Below, piece after piece: positions 25,647-36,316 of a stretch of DNA of 64,000 nt. Positions within the stretch are counted from its first letter, which is position 1; each line of letters opens with the position of its first letter. The position numbers and the translations under genes are program-made. Origin of the DNA: Limnohabitans sp. G3-2 (GTDB taxonomy: Bacteria > Pseudomonadota > Gammaproteobacteria > Burkholderiales > Burkholderiaceae_C); the NCBI RefSeq assembly GCF_002778275.1, contig NZ_NESG01000003.1, forward strand, positions 248,001 through 312,000. The letters are read 5' to 3'. Under the pieces are notes generated by a model, which saw nothing but the letters and a program-made list of their open reading frames with translations, was not told the origin of the DNA and did no database searches.

Positions 25647-27699
25647 CGCTTTGCGTGCTGTCACTCAGATCGACCGCAATGGTGAGCGGCCCTGCGGCCA
25701 TGGCCTCGTCCTCATCGGCCTCTTCGGTTTCGGCATCAGCGCCCACCCCAGCGGCATCGCTCGGGGCGTCCAGGTGCGCGGTCACGGTACCGTGCACATC
25801 GAGGGCCATCAGGTCCACCTCGCCCAGCTTGACACGCACACGCGCCCCCCGCATCAGGCCATTTGCGCCCATCACACTGAACATCAAAGGCAAAGTGTCA
25901 GCGCGCACCAACCAGCTGCCGCCCCCCATTTCCTTGACCAAACTGGCTTCCAGTTCTTGGATGTTTTGCTGCTGCACATGGCGCAGCGTCCAATAGCGCT
26001 CCATGCTCGACTGCACGCTGTTGTAGGCGCTGTAAGCGGCATCAAAACCGCTGATGATGGAGAACAGCTCCGCATCTTTGGGCTTGAATGGCGCGGCCAA
26101 TGCCGCTGTGGCGCCATGTTTGGCGCAGGCGATGATTTGCCACTGGTTCACCAAGTCGGTGTAACGGCGCAAGGGCGAAGTGCTCCAGGCATAGCTGGGC
26201 ACGCCAATACCGGCATGCGGCAGCGCCTTGGTGCCCATGCGCACCTTCACACCGGGGGCCATGCTGGCTTGGCTGCGGTAAATGCCCGGCACGCCCAACT
26301 GGGCCATCCACTGGCCCCACGTGCTGTTGGCCAGGATCATGGCCTCGGCCACCATCAAATCGAGTGGGGCACCGCGCTTGCGGGTGCCAATGACCACCGT
26401 CTCCTCGCCCGTGGGTGGGGCTTCGTTGCTTTCACGTTCGAGCTTGAAGCTGTAGTCCGGGCGGTTGAAGTTTTCGGGTTTGCCCCGCACCACTTCGCGC
26501 CGAGCCTTGAGGGTTTGCGCCAGGCGCCAGAAAAAACCCAAGGTGGCCCGGCTCACGGGCACATCGGCGTGGTCGCTGGGGTCTTCGCCTTCCAGCCATT
26601 CGCGGGTGATGCGTTCGTCCAATTGGTCGTGGCGCAGGTTGACCAAAATCGGCACCCGCTCCAAACGGGTCACAGCGCTTTGCACCTCGAGCGTGTCCTC
26701 GCTGAAGGACACATACAGCGACACCGCAGGGCAGTCTCGCCCCTCCATCAAGGTGTAGGCCTGCACGACGCTGTCGGGCAGCATGGTGATTTTGTAGCCC
26801 GGCATGTAAACCGTGGACAAACGGGCGCGGCCGAGTTGGTCGATGGCACTGCCTGGCGTCAAAGCCAGGCCCGGTGCGGCGATGTGGATGCCCACCGTGA
26901 CCGTGCCACTGCCCAGACCTTGCAGTGACAAAGCGTCGTCGATTTCGGTGGTGTGCGAGTCGTCAATCGAAAAGGCTTGCACCGGCGCCAGGGGCAAGTC
27001 GTCCACGATGGCGGGCGCCTGCAAAACCGGAAACCCCGTGCCTTTGGGGAACAGGTCAAACAAGAACCGCTGCCAATGGAAGTCCCAAGCCGAGGCGATG
27101 GCCCCGGCGTTTTGCAGCAAGTCCAAAGGCGCCCTGTGGCTGGCCTTGCTGGCCTCGACCACAGCCTTGTATTCGGGGGTGTTTTTGTCAGGCCGAAACA
27201 GGATTTTGTAAAGCTGCTCGCGGATCGGCGCGGGACAAGTGCCCGCCACCAATTCGGCCGACCAAGACTCGATTTGGGCTTGGACCCGCTTCTTTTTTTC
27301 AATCGCCAACAATGCCTGTTGCACGATCTCGGCCGGGGCTTTGCGAAAACGACCTTTACCGGCACGGCGAAAGTAATGGGGGGCTTCATGCAGACGCAGC
27401 AAGGCCGCCACTTGCTGCACCGTGCTGGCCGAGTTGAAATAGTCTTGCGCCAAGTCGGCGAAGCCAAACTCTTCTTCGGGTGCAAATTCGTAGGCTAACG
27501 CCAACTCGATGCTTTGGCTGAGCGCTGTGGCCTCGGCCAACAAGACGGCTGGGGTGGGTTTGTCAAATTGAAGCAACTGGGCTGCGGCTTTGACTTTGAC
27601 CCGTTTGCCCGAATCGAGCTCCACCTGTGCGGAAGCCTCGGCTTCGGACAAGATGCGACCGGCCATGAACTTACCGGCTTCTTCAAATAATGCGTACAT
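25636..27699 (-). CDS. RNase II/R-family 3'-5' exoribonuclease
   Basis: A 687-aa RNB-domain protein. The catalytic acidic motif appears as IDDSHTTEIDDALSL, and GVPSYAWSTSPLRRYTDLVNQ is the conserved RNB C-terminal signature; a degenerate S1-like end follows. The N-terminus (MYALFEEAGKFMAGRI) is the form typical of a betaproteobacterial RNase II-like family, distinct from canonical rnr. Start 27699 chosen on that basis; the ATG at 27744, coupled to the upstream stop (TGATG), is an alternative. Cytoplasmic RNA turnover is the expected role. Confidence 0.88.
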   Translation of the reverse strand: MYALFEEAGKFMAGRILSEAEASAQVELDSGKRVKVKAAAQLLQFDKPTPAVLLAEATALSQSIELALAYEFAPEEEFGFADLAQDYFNSASTVQQVAALLRLHEAPHYFRRAGKGRFRKAPAEIVQQALLAIEKKKRVQAQIESWSAELVAGTCPAPIREQLYKILFRPDKNTPEYKAVVEASKASHRAPLDLLQNAGAIASAWDFHWQRFLFDLFPKGTGFPVLQAPAIVDDLPLAPVQAFSIDDSHTTEIDDALSLQGLGSGTVTVGIHIAAPGLALTPGSAIDQLGRARLSTVYMPGYKITMLPDSVVQAYTLMEGRDCPAVSLYVSFSEDTLEVQSAVTRLERVPILVNLRHDQLDERITREWLEGEDPSDHADVPVSRATLGFFWRLAQTLKARREVVRGKPENFNRPDYSFKLERESNEAPPTGEETVVIGTRKRGAPLDLMVAEAMILANSTWGQWMAQLGVPGIYRSQASMAPGVKVRMGTKALPHAGIGVPSYAWSTSPLRRYTDLVNQWQIIACAKHGATAALAAPFKPKDAELFSIISGFDAAYSAYNSVQSSMERYWTLRHVQQQNIQELEASLVKEMGGGSWLVRADTLPLMFSVMGANGLMRGARVRVKLGEVDLMALDVHGTVTAHLDAPSDAAGVGADAETEEADEDEAMAAGPLTIAVDLSDSTQSDGS

Positions 27700-27743
27700 G
27701 GCTTGATTTTCCCACGTGCCGCTGGCGCGGAGGGTTCCCGCCA

Positions 27744-28340
27744 TCAGGCCAGGTGAAGAAATTCCATTATTTCGGTCAGGTACAAGTCGAAATCACTCAG
27801 GGCGTGGTCGCTGCCCTCGATCAAGCGCACTTGTCCGCCGCCATGGCAGGCCAGCATTTCCCGCCAATCCAGCACCTCATCGCCTTGGGCAATGAACGCC
27901 AGGGTGCGGGGCTTTGCCAAGGGCACATCTTGCATTTGAGCCTCTAAGCGGCTCAACGCTTGCACGTGAGAAGGTTCAAAGAAAATGCGCTGCGAAGGGT
28001 CATGCCAAACAGGGTGCTCGCCAAGGTGACGCGCCAAATCGCGGGCGGGATGCACCGCCGGGTTGAGCAGCACGGCGGGGCATTGCCACTGCCGCGCCAG
28101 CCAAGCGGCATAAAAGCCCCCCAAGGAAGAACCCACGATGGCGGTGCGGTCCAAGGGCCAATCGGCAGCACCGGCTTGCAACAAAGCCATGGCTTCTCGG
28201 GGGGATGCGGGCAACTGGGGGCACCACCACGTCACGCCTGGGGCCTGGGTTTTGACGCGATGGGCCATTTTTGTGGCCTTGACAGAGTTCGGCGAAGACC
28301 GAAACCCGTGCAAATACAAAAGGTGCGTGGTGCGCTGCAT
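27744..28340 (-). CDS. yqiA: YqiA-like alpha/beta-hydrolase esterase
   Basis: A 198-aa UPF0227/YqiA family esterase: LYLHGFRSSPNS oxyanion region, nucleophile elbow GSSLGG, an Asp in QGDEVLDW, and the catalytic His in GSDHALSDF. The ATG overlaps the lpxC stop as TGATG, so translation is probably coupled to the end of the cell-envelope cluster. Physiological substrate unknown; E. coli YqiA hydrolyses short acyl esters. Confidence 0.88.
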   Translation of the reverse strand: MQRTTHLLYLHGFRSSPNSVKATKMAHRVKTQAPGVTWWCPQLPASPREAMALLQAGAADWPLDRTAIVGSSLGGFYAAWLARQWQCPAVLLNPAVHPARDLARHLGEHPVWHDPSQRIFFEPSHVQALSRLEAQMQDVPLAKPRTLAFIAQGDEVLDWREMLACHGGGQVRLIEGSDHALSDFDLYLTEIMEFLHLA

Positions 28341-29263
28341 CACCAAGCGGGCTGCAAGGCGGCAAAACCCCGTGGCGCTTGGGCCGTGTTCTCAAAAGTC
28401 ACAACTTCGTAAGCGTCGGGCTGCGACAACAACTCGCGCAGCAAACGGTTGTTCATGGCGTGGCCCGAACGGAAAGCGCTGTAGGCCGCCAACAGGGGTT
28501 TGCCCAAAATGTACAAGTCGCCCATGGCGTCCAGAATCTTGTGCTTCACGAACTCGTCATCGTAGCGAAGGCCATCGGTGTTCAGGACTTTGTAATCGTC
28601 CATCACGATGGCGTTGTCCAAGCCCCCCCCCAACGCCAAGCCATTGGCGCGCAGCATCTCCACATCTTTGGTGAAACCAAAGGTTCGGGCGCGGGCAATG
28701 TCGCGGGCGTACACCCCATCCGACATGTCAAACACCACCTGCTGCCCGGTCGAATCCACGGCGGGGTGCCGAAAATCGATTTCAAAGCTCAGCTTGTAGC
28801 CGTGGTAAGGCGCCAACCGCGCCCATTTGATGTTTTCGCCCTCACCTTCGGACACTTGCACAGGCTTGAGCACGCGAACAAAACGCTTGGGGGCAGACTG
28901 TTCAACCACCCCGGCGCTTTGCAGCAAGAACACGAACGACGAAGCCGAACCGTCGAGGATGGGAACCTCCTCGGCCGTGATGTCCACGTACAGGTTGTCA
29001 ATCCCCAAACCCGCGCAGGCCGACATCAGGTGCTCCACCGTCAGCACTTTGGCTTGGCCCGCCGAGATGGTGGAGGCCAAACGGGTGTCGGTCACCGCCT
29101 CGGCGTTGACCGGAATGTCCACCGGCTCGGCCAGGTCAATCCGGCGAAACACAATGCCGGTATCCGGCGCAGCGGGGCGCAGGGTCAGCTCCACACGCTG
29201 ACCGCTGTGCAAACCCACGCCGACGGCTTTGGTCAAGGTTTTGAGGGTGCGTTGAGCAAGCAT
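28340..29263 (-). CDS. lpxC: UDP-3-O-acyl-N-acetylglucosamine deacetylase
   Basis: A 307-aa zinc deacetylase committing UDP-GlcNAc derivatives to lipid A. The [15 protein letters not shown] segment and [15 protein letters not shown] carry the zinc ligands, and SGHAMNN the catalytic His. It ends the division cluster after ftsZ, as in many proteobacteria, though a terminator-like hairpin lies between ftsZ and lpxC. Confidence 0.97.
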   Translation of the reverse strand: MLAQRTLKTLTKAVGVGLHSGQRVELTLRPAAPDTGIVFRRIDLAEPVDIPVNAEAVTDTRLASTISAGQAKVLTVEHLMSACAGLGIDNLYVDITAEEVPILDGSASSFVFLLQSAGVVEQSAPKRFVRVLKPVQVSEGEGENIKWARLAPYHGYKLSFEIDFRHPAVDSTGQQVVFDMSDGVYARDIARARTFGFTKDVEMLRANGLALGGGLDNAIVMDDYKVLNTDGLRYDDEFVKHKILDAMGDLYILGKPLLAAYSAFRSGHAMNNRLLRELLSQPDAYEVVTFENTAQAPRGFAALQPAW

Positions 29264-29409
29264 GCGTGTATTTTAGTTGGCCAATAGGTTGATGCACCAC
29301 AAGTCCTGTGGCATGGCCTGGAGCTGGCGGGCGATATGGAGGCGCGAAGCGACGAGGAGCCCGACGGCTGCGGGCCGTGACACAGGACGTTTGGGCTGTG
29401 AATGCACGT

Positions 29410-29446
29410 AAAAAGGGGCCAGACAGGCATCCACCTGTCTGGCCCC
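29410..29446 (-). terminator. Intrinsic terminator after ftsZ
   Basis: On the minus strand a perfect 13-bp stem, GGGGCCAGACAGG with CCTGTCTGGCCCC, closes a 6-nt loop and is followed by five Ts (29414-29410). It lies 33 bp beyond the ftsZ stop, so lpxC at 29263 probably needs its own promoter or readthrough. Confidence 0.9.
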
Positions 29447-29478
29447 AAAGCACCAGAAACGAAACTCAACTGAGCAGA

Positions 29479-30693
29479 TCAGTCCGCTTGCTTGCGCAAG
29501 AATGCGGGGATCTCGATGTCGTCCATGCCCGCATTGGCCATGCCATCAACACGCGCAGCCGCATGGGTGCGGTTGCTGCGCCAGTAAGCGGGCACATTCA
29601 GACCGCTGTTGTTCATCGGCGCGGCAGCTTGGCCAGCAGCAGCGACGGCGTCTTGACCCCCCATGGTGAAAGGCACGTTGTCCGTGCCGGTGCGCAGCAC
29701 TTGCAGCGGAGGTGCCGTGCGGCGTGCACCGGCTTTGGACAAGCCTGTGGCCACCACGGTCACGCGGATCTCGTCGCCCAGGCTTTCGTCGTAAGCGGTG
29801 CCGTAAATCACGTGGGCATTTTCCGAAGCGTAAGCACGGATGGTGTTCATCGCTTGCTTAGACTCGGACAGCTTGAGCGAGCCCTTGGCGGCGCTGATCA
29901 GCACCAGCACGCCCTTGGCACCGGACAGGTCCACGCCTTCGAGCAAGGGGCAAGCCACAGCTTGCTCAGCAGCAATGCGGGCGCGGTCAGGACCGCTGGC
30001 TGCCGCTGTACCCATCATGGCTTTGCCGGGCTCACCCATCACAGTGCGCACGTCTTCAAAGTCGACGTTCACATGGCCGGGCACATTGATGATCTCGGCA
30101 ATGCCACCCACGGCGTTTTTCAGCACGTCGTTGGCGTGGGCAAAGGCCTCGTCTTGGGTCATGTCTTCACCACCGGGCAACTCCAGCAGTTTTTCGTTCA
30201 ACACCACGATCAGCGAATCCACATTGGCTTCGAGTTCCTGCATGCCCAGGTCGGCGTTGGACATGCGACGGCCGCCTTCAAACTCGAAGGGCTTGGTGAC
30301 CACACCCACGGTGAGGATGCCCATCTCTTTGGCGATGCGGGCGATCACAGGGGCAGCACCTGTGCCCGTGCCACCGCCCATGCCGGCGGTGATGAACAAC
30401 ATGTGCGCGCCTTCGATGGCGGCGCGGATGTCGGCTTCTGCGCTTTCGGCGGCTTCACGGCCTTTTTCTGGCTTGCTGCCAGCGCCCAAACCCGTTTGAC
30501 CCAGCTGGATGAATCGGTGAGCTGCGCTGCGGGCCAAGGCCTGCGCGTCGGTGTTGGCACAGACAAATTCCACGCCTTGCACTTGGCGCTCGATCATGTG
30601 TTCGACAGCGTTACCGCCGCCACCGCCGACGCCGATCACTTTGATTTGCGTGCCTTGGTTGAATTCTTCTGTCTGGATCATTTCGATGGTCAT
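29479..30693 (-). CDS. ftsZ: Cell division tubulin FtsZ
   Basis: A 404-aa GTPase that forms the Z ring. The tubulin signature GGGTGTGAAPV, the N-terminal GVGGGGGNAVEHM nucleotide loop and the C-terminal conserved peptide DDIEIPAFLRKQAD, which binds FtsA and ZipA, are all seen. A variable Ala/Asn-rich linker separates GTPase domain and tail. A TAGGAG ribosome site precedes the ATG. The 135-bp gap after ftsA may hold an extra promoter. Confidence 0.98.
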   Translation of the reverse strand: MTIEMIQTEEFNQGTQIKVIGVGGGGGNAVEHMIERQVQGVEFVCANTDAQALARSAAHRFIQLGQTGLGAGSKPEKGREAAESAEADIRAAIEGAHMLFITAGMGGGTGTGAAPVIARIAKEMGILTVGVVTKPFEFEGGRRMSNADLGMQELEANVDSLIVVLNEKLLELPGGEDMTQDEAFAHANDVLKNAVGGIAEIINVPGHVNVDFEDVRTVMGEPGKAMMGTAAASGPDRARIAAEQAVACPLLEGVDLSGAKGVLVLISAAKGSLKLSESKQAMNTIRAYASENAHVIYGTAYDESLGDEIRVTVVATGLSKAGARRTAPPLQVLRTGTDNVPFTMGGQDAVAAAGQAAAPMNNSGLNVPAYWRSNRTHAAARVDGMANAGMDDIEIPAFLRKQAD

Positions 30694-30828
30694 GGTGCTA
30701 CTCCTAAAATTTGTTTGCAGTTGCCGGAATTTTTTACAGATACTTTTTGTTGAATGGAAGGTGTCAACATCGACACGGTCGTGAAAAAGGTGGGCTGCTT
30801 CGGGCCAAAAATCGTTTTTTCCAGTTCA

Positions 30829-32058
30829 TCAGAAGTTTCCCACAATGAAGTCTTTGAAACGGCCAAAAGCGTTGTTCACAGAACTTTTCTTTTGAGTGAC
30901 TTTGTAGCCACGCAGACGGGCCATGCGGGCCTCTTCCAAAAGGCCCATCACAGTGGCTGCGCGAGGTTGGCTGACCATGTCGGCCAAACCGCCCGAATAT
31001 TTGGGCAAGCCACGGCGTACGGGCTTGAGGAAGATGTCTTCGCCCAACTCGACCATGCCCGGCATCACGGCACTGCCGCCGGTGAGCACAATGCCGGACG
31101 ACAGCACTTCTTCGTAGCCCGATTCACGGATGACTTGGTGCACCAGCGAGAAGATTTCTTCGATGCGCGGCTCGATCACCCCCGCCAAGGCTTGGCGGCT
31201 GAGCATGCGTGGGCCGCGATCGCCCAAACCAGGCACCTCCACCTGCGCATCGGGATCGGCCAGCAGCTGCTTGGCATATCCGCTCTCGACCTTGATGTCT
31301 TCGGCATCTTTGGTGGGGGTGCGCAAGGCCATGGCGATGTCGCTGGTGATCAGGTCACCGGCGATCGGGATGACGGCGGTGTGGCGGATCGAACCGTTGG
31401 CAAAAATGGCCACGTCGGTGGTGCCTGCACCAATGTCCACGCACACCACGCCCAATTCGCGCTCGTCTTCTGACAGCACCGCCAAGCTCGAGGACTGCGG
31501 ATTGAGCAGCAATTGGTCGACCTCGAGGCCGCAGCGGCGCACACACTTGATGATGTTTTCGGCGGCGCTCTGGGCGCCTGTGACGATGTGCACCTTGGCT
31601 TCCAAGCGCATGCCGCTCATGCCAATCGGCTCTTTGACCTCTTGGCCGTCGATCACAAATTCTTGCGGCGCCACCAGCAGCAAACGCTGATCGGTCGAGA
31701 TGTTGATGGCGCGGGCCGTCTCCATCACGCGGGCCACATCGGCTTGCGTGACTTCCTTGTCCTTGATGGCCACCATGCCGCTGGAGTTGATGCCACGGAT
31801 GTGGCTGCCGGTGATGCCCACGTTGACGCGGGTGATTTTGCAATCGGCCATCAACTCGGCTTCTTTCAAAGCCTGCTGGATGCTTTGCACGGTGGCATCG
31901 ATGTTGACGACCACCCCGCGCTTGAGGCCGTTGCCAGGTGCGATGCCCAGACCCGCGATCTTGAGCTCACCATCGGGCATGACCTCGGCCACCACCGCCA
32001 TGACTTTGGAGGTGCCGATGTCCAAGCCCACCACCAGATCTTTGTACTCTTTTGCCAT
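30829..32058 (-). CDS. ftsA: Cell division actin-like protein FtsA
   Basis: A 409-aa actin-family membrane tether for FtsZ. DLVVGLDIGTSKVMAVVAE is the phosphate-1 loop, DIGAGTTDVAIF phosphate-2, and the C-terminus (NAFGRFKDFIVGNF) is the amphipathic membrane-targeting helix. The ATG at 32058 (MAKEYKDL) is the family start; the open frame continues upstream into ftsQ without similarity. Confidence 0.97.
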   Translation of the reverse strand: MAKEYKDLVVGLDIGTSKVMAVVAEVMPDGELKIAGLGIAPGNGLKRGVVVNIDATVQSIQQALKEAELMADCKITRVNVGITGSHIRGINSSGMVAIKDKEVTQADVARVMETARAINISTDQRLLLVAPQEFVIDGQEVKEPIGMSGMRLEAKVHIVTGAQSAAENIIKCVRRCGLEVDQLLLNPQSSSLAVLSEDERELGVVCVDIGAGTTDVAIFANGSIRHTAVIPIAGDLITSDIAMALRTPTKDAEDIKVESGYAKQLLADPDAQVEVPGLGDRGPRMLSRQALAGVIEPRIEEIFSLVHQVIRESGYEEVLSSGIVLTGGSAVMPGMVELGEDIFLKPVRRGLPKYSGGLADMVSQPRAATVMGLLEEARMARLRGYKVTQKKSSVNNAFGRFKDFIVGNF

Positions 32059-32098
32059 TTGAATCACCGTTTCCGTTTCGTTTTTTTGCGCTGATCGC

Positions 32099-32875
32099 TC
32101 AGAGCTTGTTCTTACCATCTGTGTCAAGCGTGGTCACACCGCGCAAACGCAGGGCATAACCGTCTTTGTGACGCAAATCCGCACCCGCCAAGGCGGTGGG
32201 GGTCCGGCCATAGCGGGCCGTCACTTGCGACAAGGTTTTGAAAAAAATCTGCAGCTGAGCGCTCATCTCTGCTTCGCTTCCACGGCCCAGCTCGAGCAAG
32301 GCGCCACGATCGGTCAACACGCGCCAACTGCCGCGTGGCGTCAACTCCAACTGGTCGATGCCCATGTCCATCGTCTGAAAGATCGGCAAGAGGTGGCGGT
32401 ACATCTGCACCACCGCCGCGGACTGGGCATCGGGGCCCTTCAAGCGAGGCAGCTTGTCAATGTCGACGTCCTCCACATTGGCCTCGAACACGCGGCTTTG
32501 CTGGTTCACCATCTTGTTGGCGCCCTCTTCGCCCCACAGTGCCATGGGCTCATGCTCCACCAAGACCGTGCGCAAGCGGTTGGGGAAATCACGGTGCACC
32601 ACCGCACCCCGGACCCAAGGCACGGCTTCAAATGCTTCTTGGGTGCGGTTCAAATCCATCGTGAAAAAATTGCCCTGCAATTGCGGCACCACATTGGCCC
32701 TCAGGGTGATGGCGTTGTTGCGCGTGACGTCACCTTGCACGGTGATCGCCTGGATCGCAAAAAGAGGATGACGCAACAACCACCAAGCGCCGCCGCCCAG
32801 CACCAGCAACACAAACACGAGCAGCAACGAGGCGGCGGCCATGTTCATGAGGCGAACGTCCAGTGGCAATGGCAT
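32099..32875 (-). CDS. ftsQ: Cell division protein FtsQ
   Basis: A 258-aa bitopic protein: cytoplasmic start, transmembrane helix (AASLLLVFVLLVLGGGAWWLL), POTRA domain (HPLFAIQAITVQGDVTRNN) and FtsQ/DivIB beta domain. It scaffolds FtsL/FtsB in the divisome. ATG 32875 lies eight bases after the ddlB stop with an AGGGTGAAAG ribosome site. Confidence 0.94.
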   Translation of the reverse strand: MPLPLDVRLMNMAAASLLLVFVLLVLGGGAWWLLRHPLFAIQAITVQGDVTRNNAITLRANVVPQLQGNFFTMDLNRTQEAFEAVPWVRGAVVHRDFPNRLRTVLVEHEPMALWGEEGANKMVNQQSRVFEANVEDVDIDKLPRLKGPDAQSAAVVQMYRHLLPIFQTMDMGIDQLELTPRGSWRVLTDRGALLELGRGSEAEMSAQLQIFFKTLSQVTARYGRTPTALAGADLRHKDGYALRLRGVTTLDTDGKNKL

Positions 32876-32883
32876 GGCAGCTT

Positions 32884-33849
32884 TCACCCTTGAGCCTCCT
32901 GCACATGGTCCAAGGTGGCCGATGCCAGCAACTGACAGCACAAGGCTTCATAACTGATGCCTGCGGCCTTGGCCGACATGGGCACCAAGGAGTGACCGGT
33001 CATGCCAGGCGAGGTGTTGATTTCCAACAAATAGGGCTGACGCGTGGCGGCATCGATCATCACGTCAATGCGCCCCCAGCCTCGGCAACCCAACACCTGG
33101 TAGGCCTTGACGATCAGCGCCTCAATGGCCGCTTCTTCGGCTGCGGGCAAACCGCAGGGCACCACATACTGGGTGTCGTCTGTGAAGTACTTGTTTTGGT
33201 AGTCGTAATTGCCCTCTGGCGCCACGATCCTGATCACAGGCAATGCGCGGGCCGAAGGGCCTTCGCCCAATACCGGGCAAGTCACCTCGTCACCCACGAT
33301 GCATTGTTCGCACAGGATGTCGGCATCGCATTGCGCAGCCGCATTCAAAGCGGCCAGCAGATCTTGGACCTGCGTGACTTTGGTCACGCCAATCGATGAG
33401 CCTTCACGGGCAGGTTTGACGATCATGGGCAAACCCAGACTCGACACCAAGTCGCTCAAGGACACCGACTGCAACTGCGCACGGCGCACCAGCACATAAC
33501 GCGGTGTGGGCAGACCCTCGGCCAGCCAGACCCGCTTGGTCATGGTTTTGTCCATGGCGATGCTCGAAGCCATCACGCCCGAGCCCGTGTAGGGCAAACC
33601 CATCAACTCCAAGGCTCCTTGCACGGTGCCATCTTCGCCATAACGGCCATGCAACGCAATGAAGCAACGCTCAAACCCCTCGCGCTTGAGTTCGCCCAAG
33701 TCGCGCTCTGCGGGGTCAAAGGCGTGCGCATCCACGCCTGAGGCGCGCAGTGCCTGCAAAACGCCTTGTCCGGACATCAAAGACACTTCGCGTTCGGCCG
33801 ATTGCCCGCCCATGAGAACAGCCACTTTGCCTAAATTCAGCGTGTTCAT
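32884..33849 (-). CDS. ddlB: D-alanine--D-alanine ligase
   Basis: A 321-aa ATP-grasp ligase making the D-Ala-D-Ala dipeptide for Mur[31 protein letters not shown] and the C-terminal [17 protein letters not shown] motif are diagnostic. ATG 33849 overlaps the murC stop (ATGA). Confidence 0.96.
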   Translation of the reverse strand: MNTLNLGKVAVLMGGQSAEREVSLMSGQGVLQALRASGVDAHAFDPAERDLGELKREGFERCFIALHGRYGEDGTVQGALELMGLPYTGSGVMASSIAMDKTMTKRVWLAEGLPTPRYVLVRRAQLQSVSLSDLVSSLGLPMIVKPAREGSSIGVTKVTQVQDLLAALNAAAQCDADILCEQCIVGDEVTCPVLGEGPSARALPVIRIVAPEGNYDYQNKYFTDDTQYVVPCGLPAAEEAAIEALIVKAYQVLGCRGWGRIDVMIDAATRQPYLLEINTSPGMTGHSLVPMSAKAAGISYEALCCQLLASATLDHVQEAQG

Positions 33850-35255
33850 GCAGCTCCCCCCAACTCGACCACTTGGGCTGGCACCGCACCAATGGAGCCT
33901 GCACCCATGCAAATGAGCACATCGCCATCGCGTGCATTGCTCAGCACGGCTTGGGGCATGTCGGCAATCGCATCGACAAAAATGGGCTCGACCTTGCCCG
34001 CCACGCGCAGTGCACGTGCCAGCGAACGGCCATCGGCCGCCACAATCGGCGCCTCGCCTGCGGCATACACCTCGGCCAACAACACGCTGTCGCAGCCTTG
34101 GCCGATCACTTTCACAAAATCTTCGAAGCAGTCACGGGTTCGGCTGAAGCGGTGCGGCTGGAAAGCCAAGACCAAGCGACGCCCTGGGAATGCGCCACGG
34201 GCAGCAGCCAAGGTGGCCGCCATTTCCACAGGGTGGTGGCCATAGTCGTCGATCACCGTAAAGGTACCCGAGCCGCCCTGAATCGCCACTTCGCCGTAGC
34301 GCTGAAAGCGCCGTCCCACCCCTTTGAAGTGGGCCAATGCACGCTGCACAGCAGCGTCCTCGACACCCAGCTCCACCGCAACCGCCACGGCGGCCAAGGC
34401 GTTCAACACGTTGTGGTGTCCGGGCAAATTCAGCACCAAAGGCAAATCAGGCAAGGTCACACCGTTGCGGCGTTGCACGGTGAAACGCATCTGACCTTGT
34501 GCGGCTTGCACATCGACGGCACGCACTTGCGCGCCTTCGTTCAAACCATAGGTGGTCACGGGCCTGGCGATGTCGTTCAGGATGGACTGCACGCCCGGAT
34601 CGTCAGCGCAGACGATGGCCGTTCCGTAAAAAGGCATGCGGTGCAAAAACTCGACAAATGCGCCCTTGAGTTTGCCCAGGTCATGGCCATAGGTTTCCAT
34701 GTGGTCCGCGTCGATGTTGGTCACAACAGCCATCACAGGGAGCAAGTTCAGGAACGACGCGTCGGACTCGTCGGCCTCCACCACGATGTAGTCGCCCGTG
34801 CCCAGTTTGGCATTGGCCCCGGCGCTGTTCAATCGGCCACCGATCACAAAGGTCGGATCCAGCCCCGCCTCGCCGAGCACACTGGCCACCAAACTGGTCG
34901 TGGTGGTTTTGCCATGCGTGCCGGCAATGGCCACGCCTTGCTTCATGCGCATCAACTCTGCCAGCATCACGGCACGGGGCACGATCGGGATATGGCGCTC
35001 ACGGGCGGCCAACACCTCCGGATTGTCCGCTTTGACGGCGGTCGAAGTGACCACGGCATCGGCGTCTTTCACATGGGCCGCCGAATGCCCCACGTGGGTC
35101 GCAATGCCAAGGGCCGCCAAGCGGCCAAGCGTAGCGCTGTCGGACAAGTCTGAGCCCGAAATCTGATAACCCAAATTGAGCAAGACCTCGGCGATACCGC
35201 TCATGCCGGAGCCACCGATACCAATGAAGTGGATTTTTCGGATGGCGTGTTTCAT
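33846..35255 (-). CDS. murC: UDP-N-acetylmuramate--L-alanine ligase
   Basis: A 469-aa Mur ligase adding L-Ala to UDP-MurNAc. [19 protein letters not shown] and the ATP loop [13 protein letters not shown], plus [15 protein letters not shown], identify MurC; it lacks the Mpl-specific segments seen in the paralogue at 16879. The ATG overlaps the murG stop (ATGA). Confidence 0.97.
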   Translation of the reverse strand: MKHAIRKIHFIGIGGSGMSGIAEVLLNLGYQISGSDLSDSATLGRLAALGIATHVGHSAAHVKDADAVVTSTAVKADNPEVLAARERHIPIVPRAVMLAELMRMKQGVAIAGTHGKTTTTSLVASVLGEAGLDPTFVIGGRLNSAGANAKLGTGDYIVVEADESDASFLNLLPVMAVVTNIDADHMETYGHDLGKLKGAFVEFLHRMPFYGTAIVCADDPGVQSILNDIARPVTTYGLNEGAQVRAVDVQAAQGQMRFTVQRRNGVTLPDLPLVLNLPGHHNVLNALAAVAVAVELGVEDAAVQRALAHFKGVGRRFQRYGEVAIQGGSGTFTVIDDYGHHPVEMAATLAAARGAFPGRRLVLAFQPHRFSRTRDCFEDFVKVIGQGCDSVLLAEVYAAGEAPIVAADGRSLARALRVAGKVEPIFVDAIADMPQAVLSNARDGDVLICMGAGSIGAVPAQVVELGGAA

Positions 35256-36316
35256 GCAGCCAACTCCTCACAAGCCATCACGACCTCCCGAGTCGCATTT
35301 GTTTTTTTCTGACCATGTGCCATTTCGGCGGCAAGCAGCAGTTGCTCACGCGACATGCCCATCAAGAAGTTGGCCAAGGCCTGCGCTGACAGATCGGCTT
35401 GTGGCATGAGCCAGCCACCGCCTTGCGCCACCAGAAACTGTGCATTGGTGGTTTGGTGGTCATCCACGGCATAGGGGAATGGCACGTAGACGGCAGCCAC
35501 GCCGACCGCGGCCAACTCGGTCACGGTACTGGCGCCGGCGCGGCAAATGACCAAATCAGCTTGCGCAAATGCCGACGCCGTGTCGTCAATGAAAGGCGTC
35601 AACTCGGCCTCAACACCGGCGGCTTGGTAGTTCGCGCGCAATGCGTCGATTTGTTTCGCGCCACTTTGGTGAACCACCACGGGACGGGACGCCATGGGCA
35701 TCAAGGCCAGGGCCTGGGGCACGGTGTCGTTCAAAGCTTTGGCGCCGAGACTGCCGCCCACCACCAGCACGCGCAAGGGACCTGTGCGGCCCGCAAACCG
35801 ATCGGCTGGTGCTGCTTGCTCGGTGAAAGCACGGCGCAGCGGATTACCCACCCAGTGCCCTTGCTTGAACACACCCGGAAACGCGGTGAACACGCGGTCG
35901 GCCACTTGGGCCAGCACTTTGTTGGCCATCCCGGCCACAGAGTTTTGTTCGTGCAACAGCACGGGCTTGCCGCTCAGCGTCGCCATCATGCCGCCAGGGA
36001 AAGTGATGTAACCACCCAAGCCCAGCACCACGTCGGGTTGGACACGGCGCACCACTTGCCAGCTTTGCCAAAAAGCCCGCAGCAGCTTCAAGGGCAAGAC
36101 GGCCAGCGTTTTCAAACTCTTGCCACGCACGCCACCAAAGCTCACGGGCTCAAAGGCGAAGCCACGCGGCGGCACCAACTCGCTCTCCATGCTGTTGGGC
36201 GCACCCAACCAGTGGACGCGCCACCCGGCTTCGCGCAAGGCTTCGGCCACAGCCAGGCCCGGGAAAATGTGTCCCCCTGTTCCGCCGGCCATGACCAGTG
36301 CGCATTTGCTGCTCAT
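35252..36316 (-). CDS. murG: UDP-GlcNAc:undecaprenyl-PP-MurNAc-pentapeptide transferase
   Basis: A 354-aa GT28 glycosyltransferase producing lipid II from lipid I at the inner membrane face. [19 protein letters not shown], the [12 protein letters not shown] acceptor-loop motif and [17 protein letters not shown] donor motif are present. ATG 36316 overlaps the ftsW stop (ATGA). Confidence 0.97.
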   Translation of the reverse strand: MSSKCALVMAGGTGGHIFPGLAVAEALREAGWRVHWLGAPNSMESELVPPRGFAFEPVSFGGVRGKSLKTLAVLPLKLLRAFWQSWQVVRRVQPDVVLGLGGYITFPGGMMATLSGKPVLLHEQNSVAGMANKVLAQVADRVFTAFPGVFKQGHWVGNPLRRAFTEQAAPADRFAGRTGPLRVLVVGGSLGAKALNDTVPQALALMPMASRPVVVHQSGAKQIDALRANYQAAGVEAELTPFIDDTASAFAQADLVICRAGASTVTELAAVGVAAVYVPFPYAVDDHQTTNAQFLVAQGGGWLMPQADLSAQALANFLMGMSREQLLLAAEMAHGQKKTNATREVVMACEELAA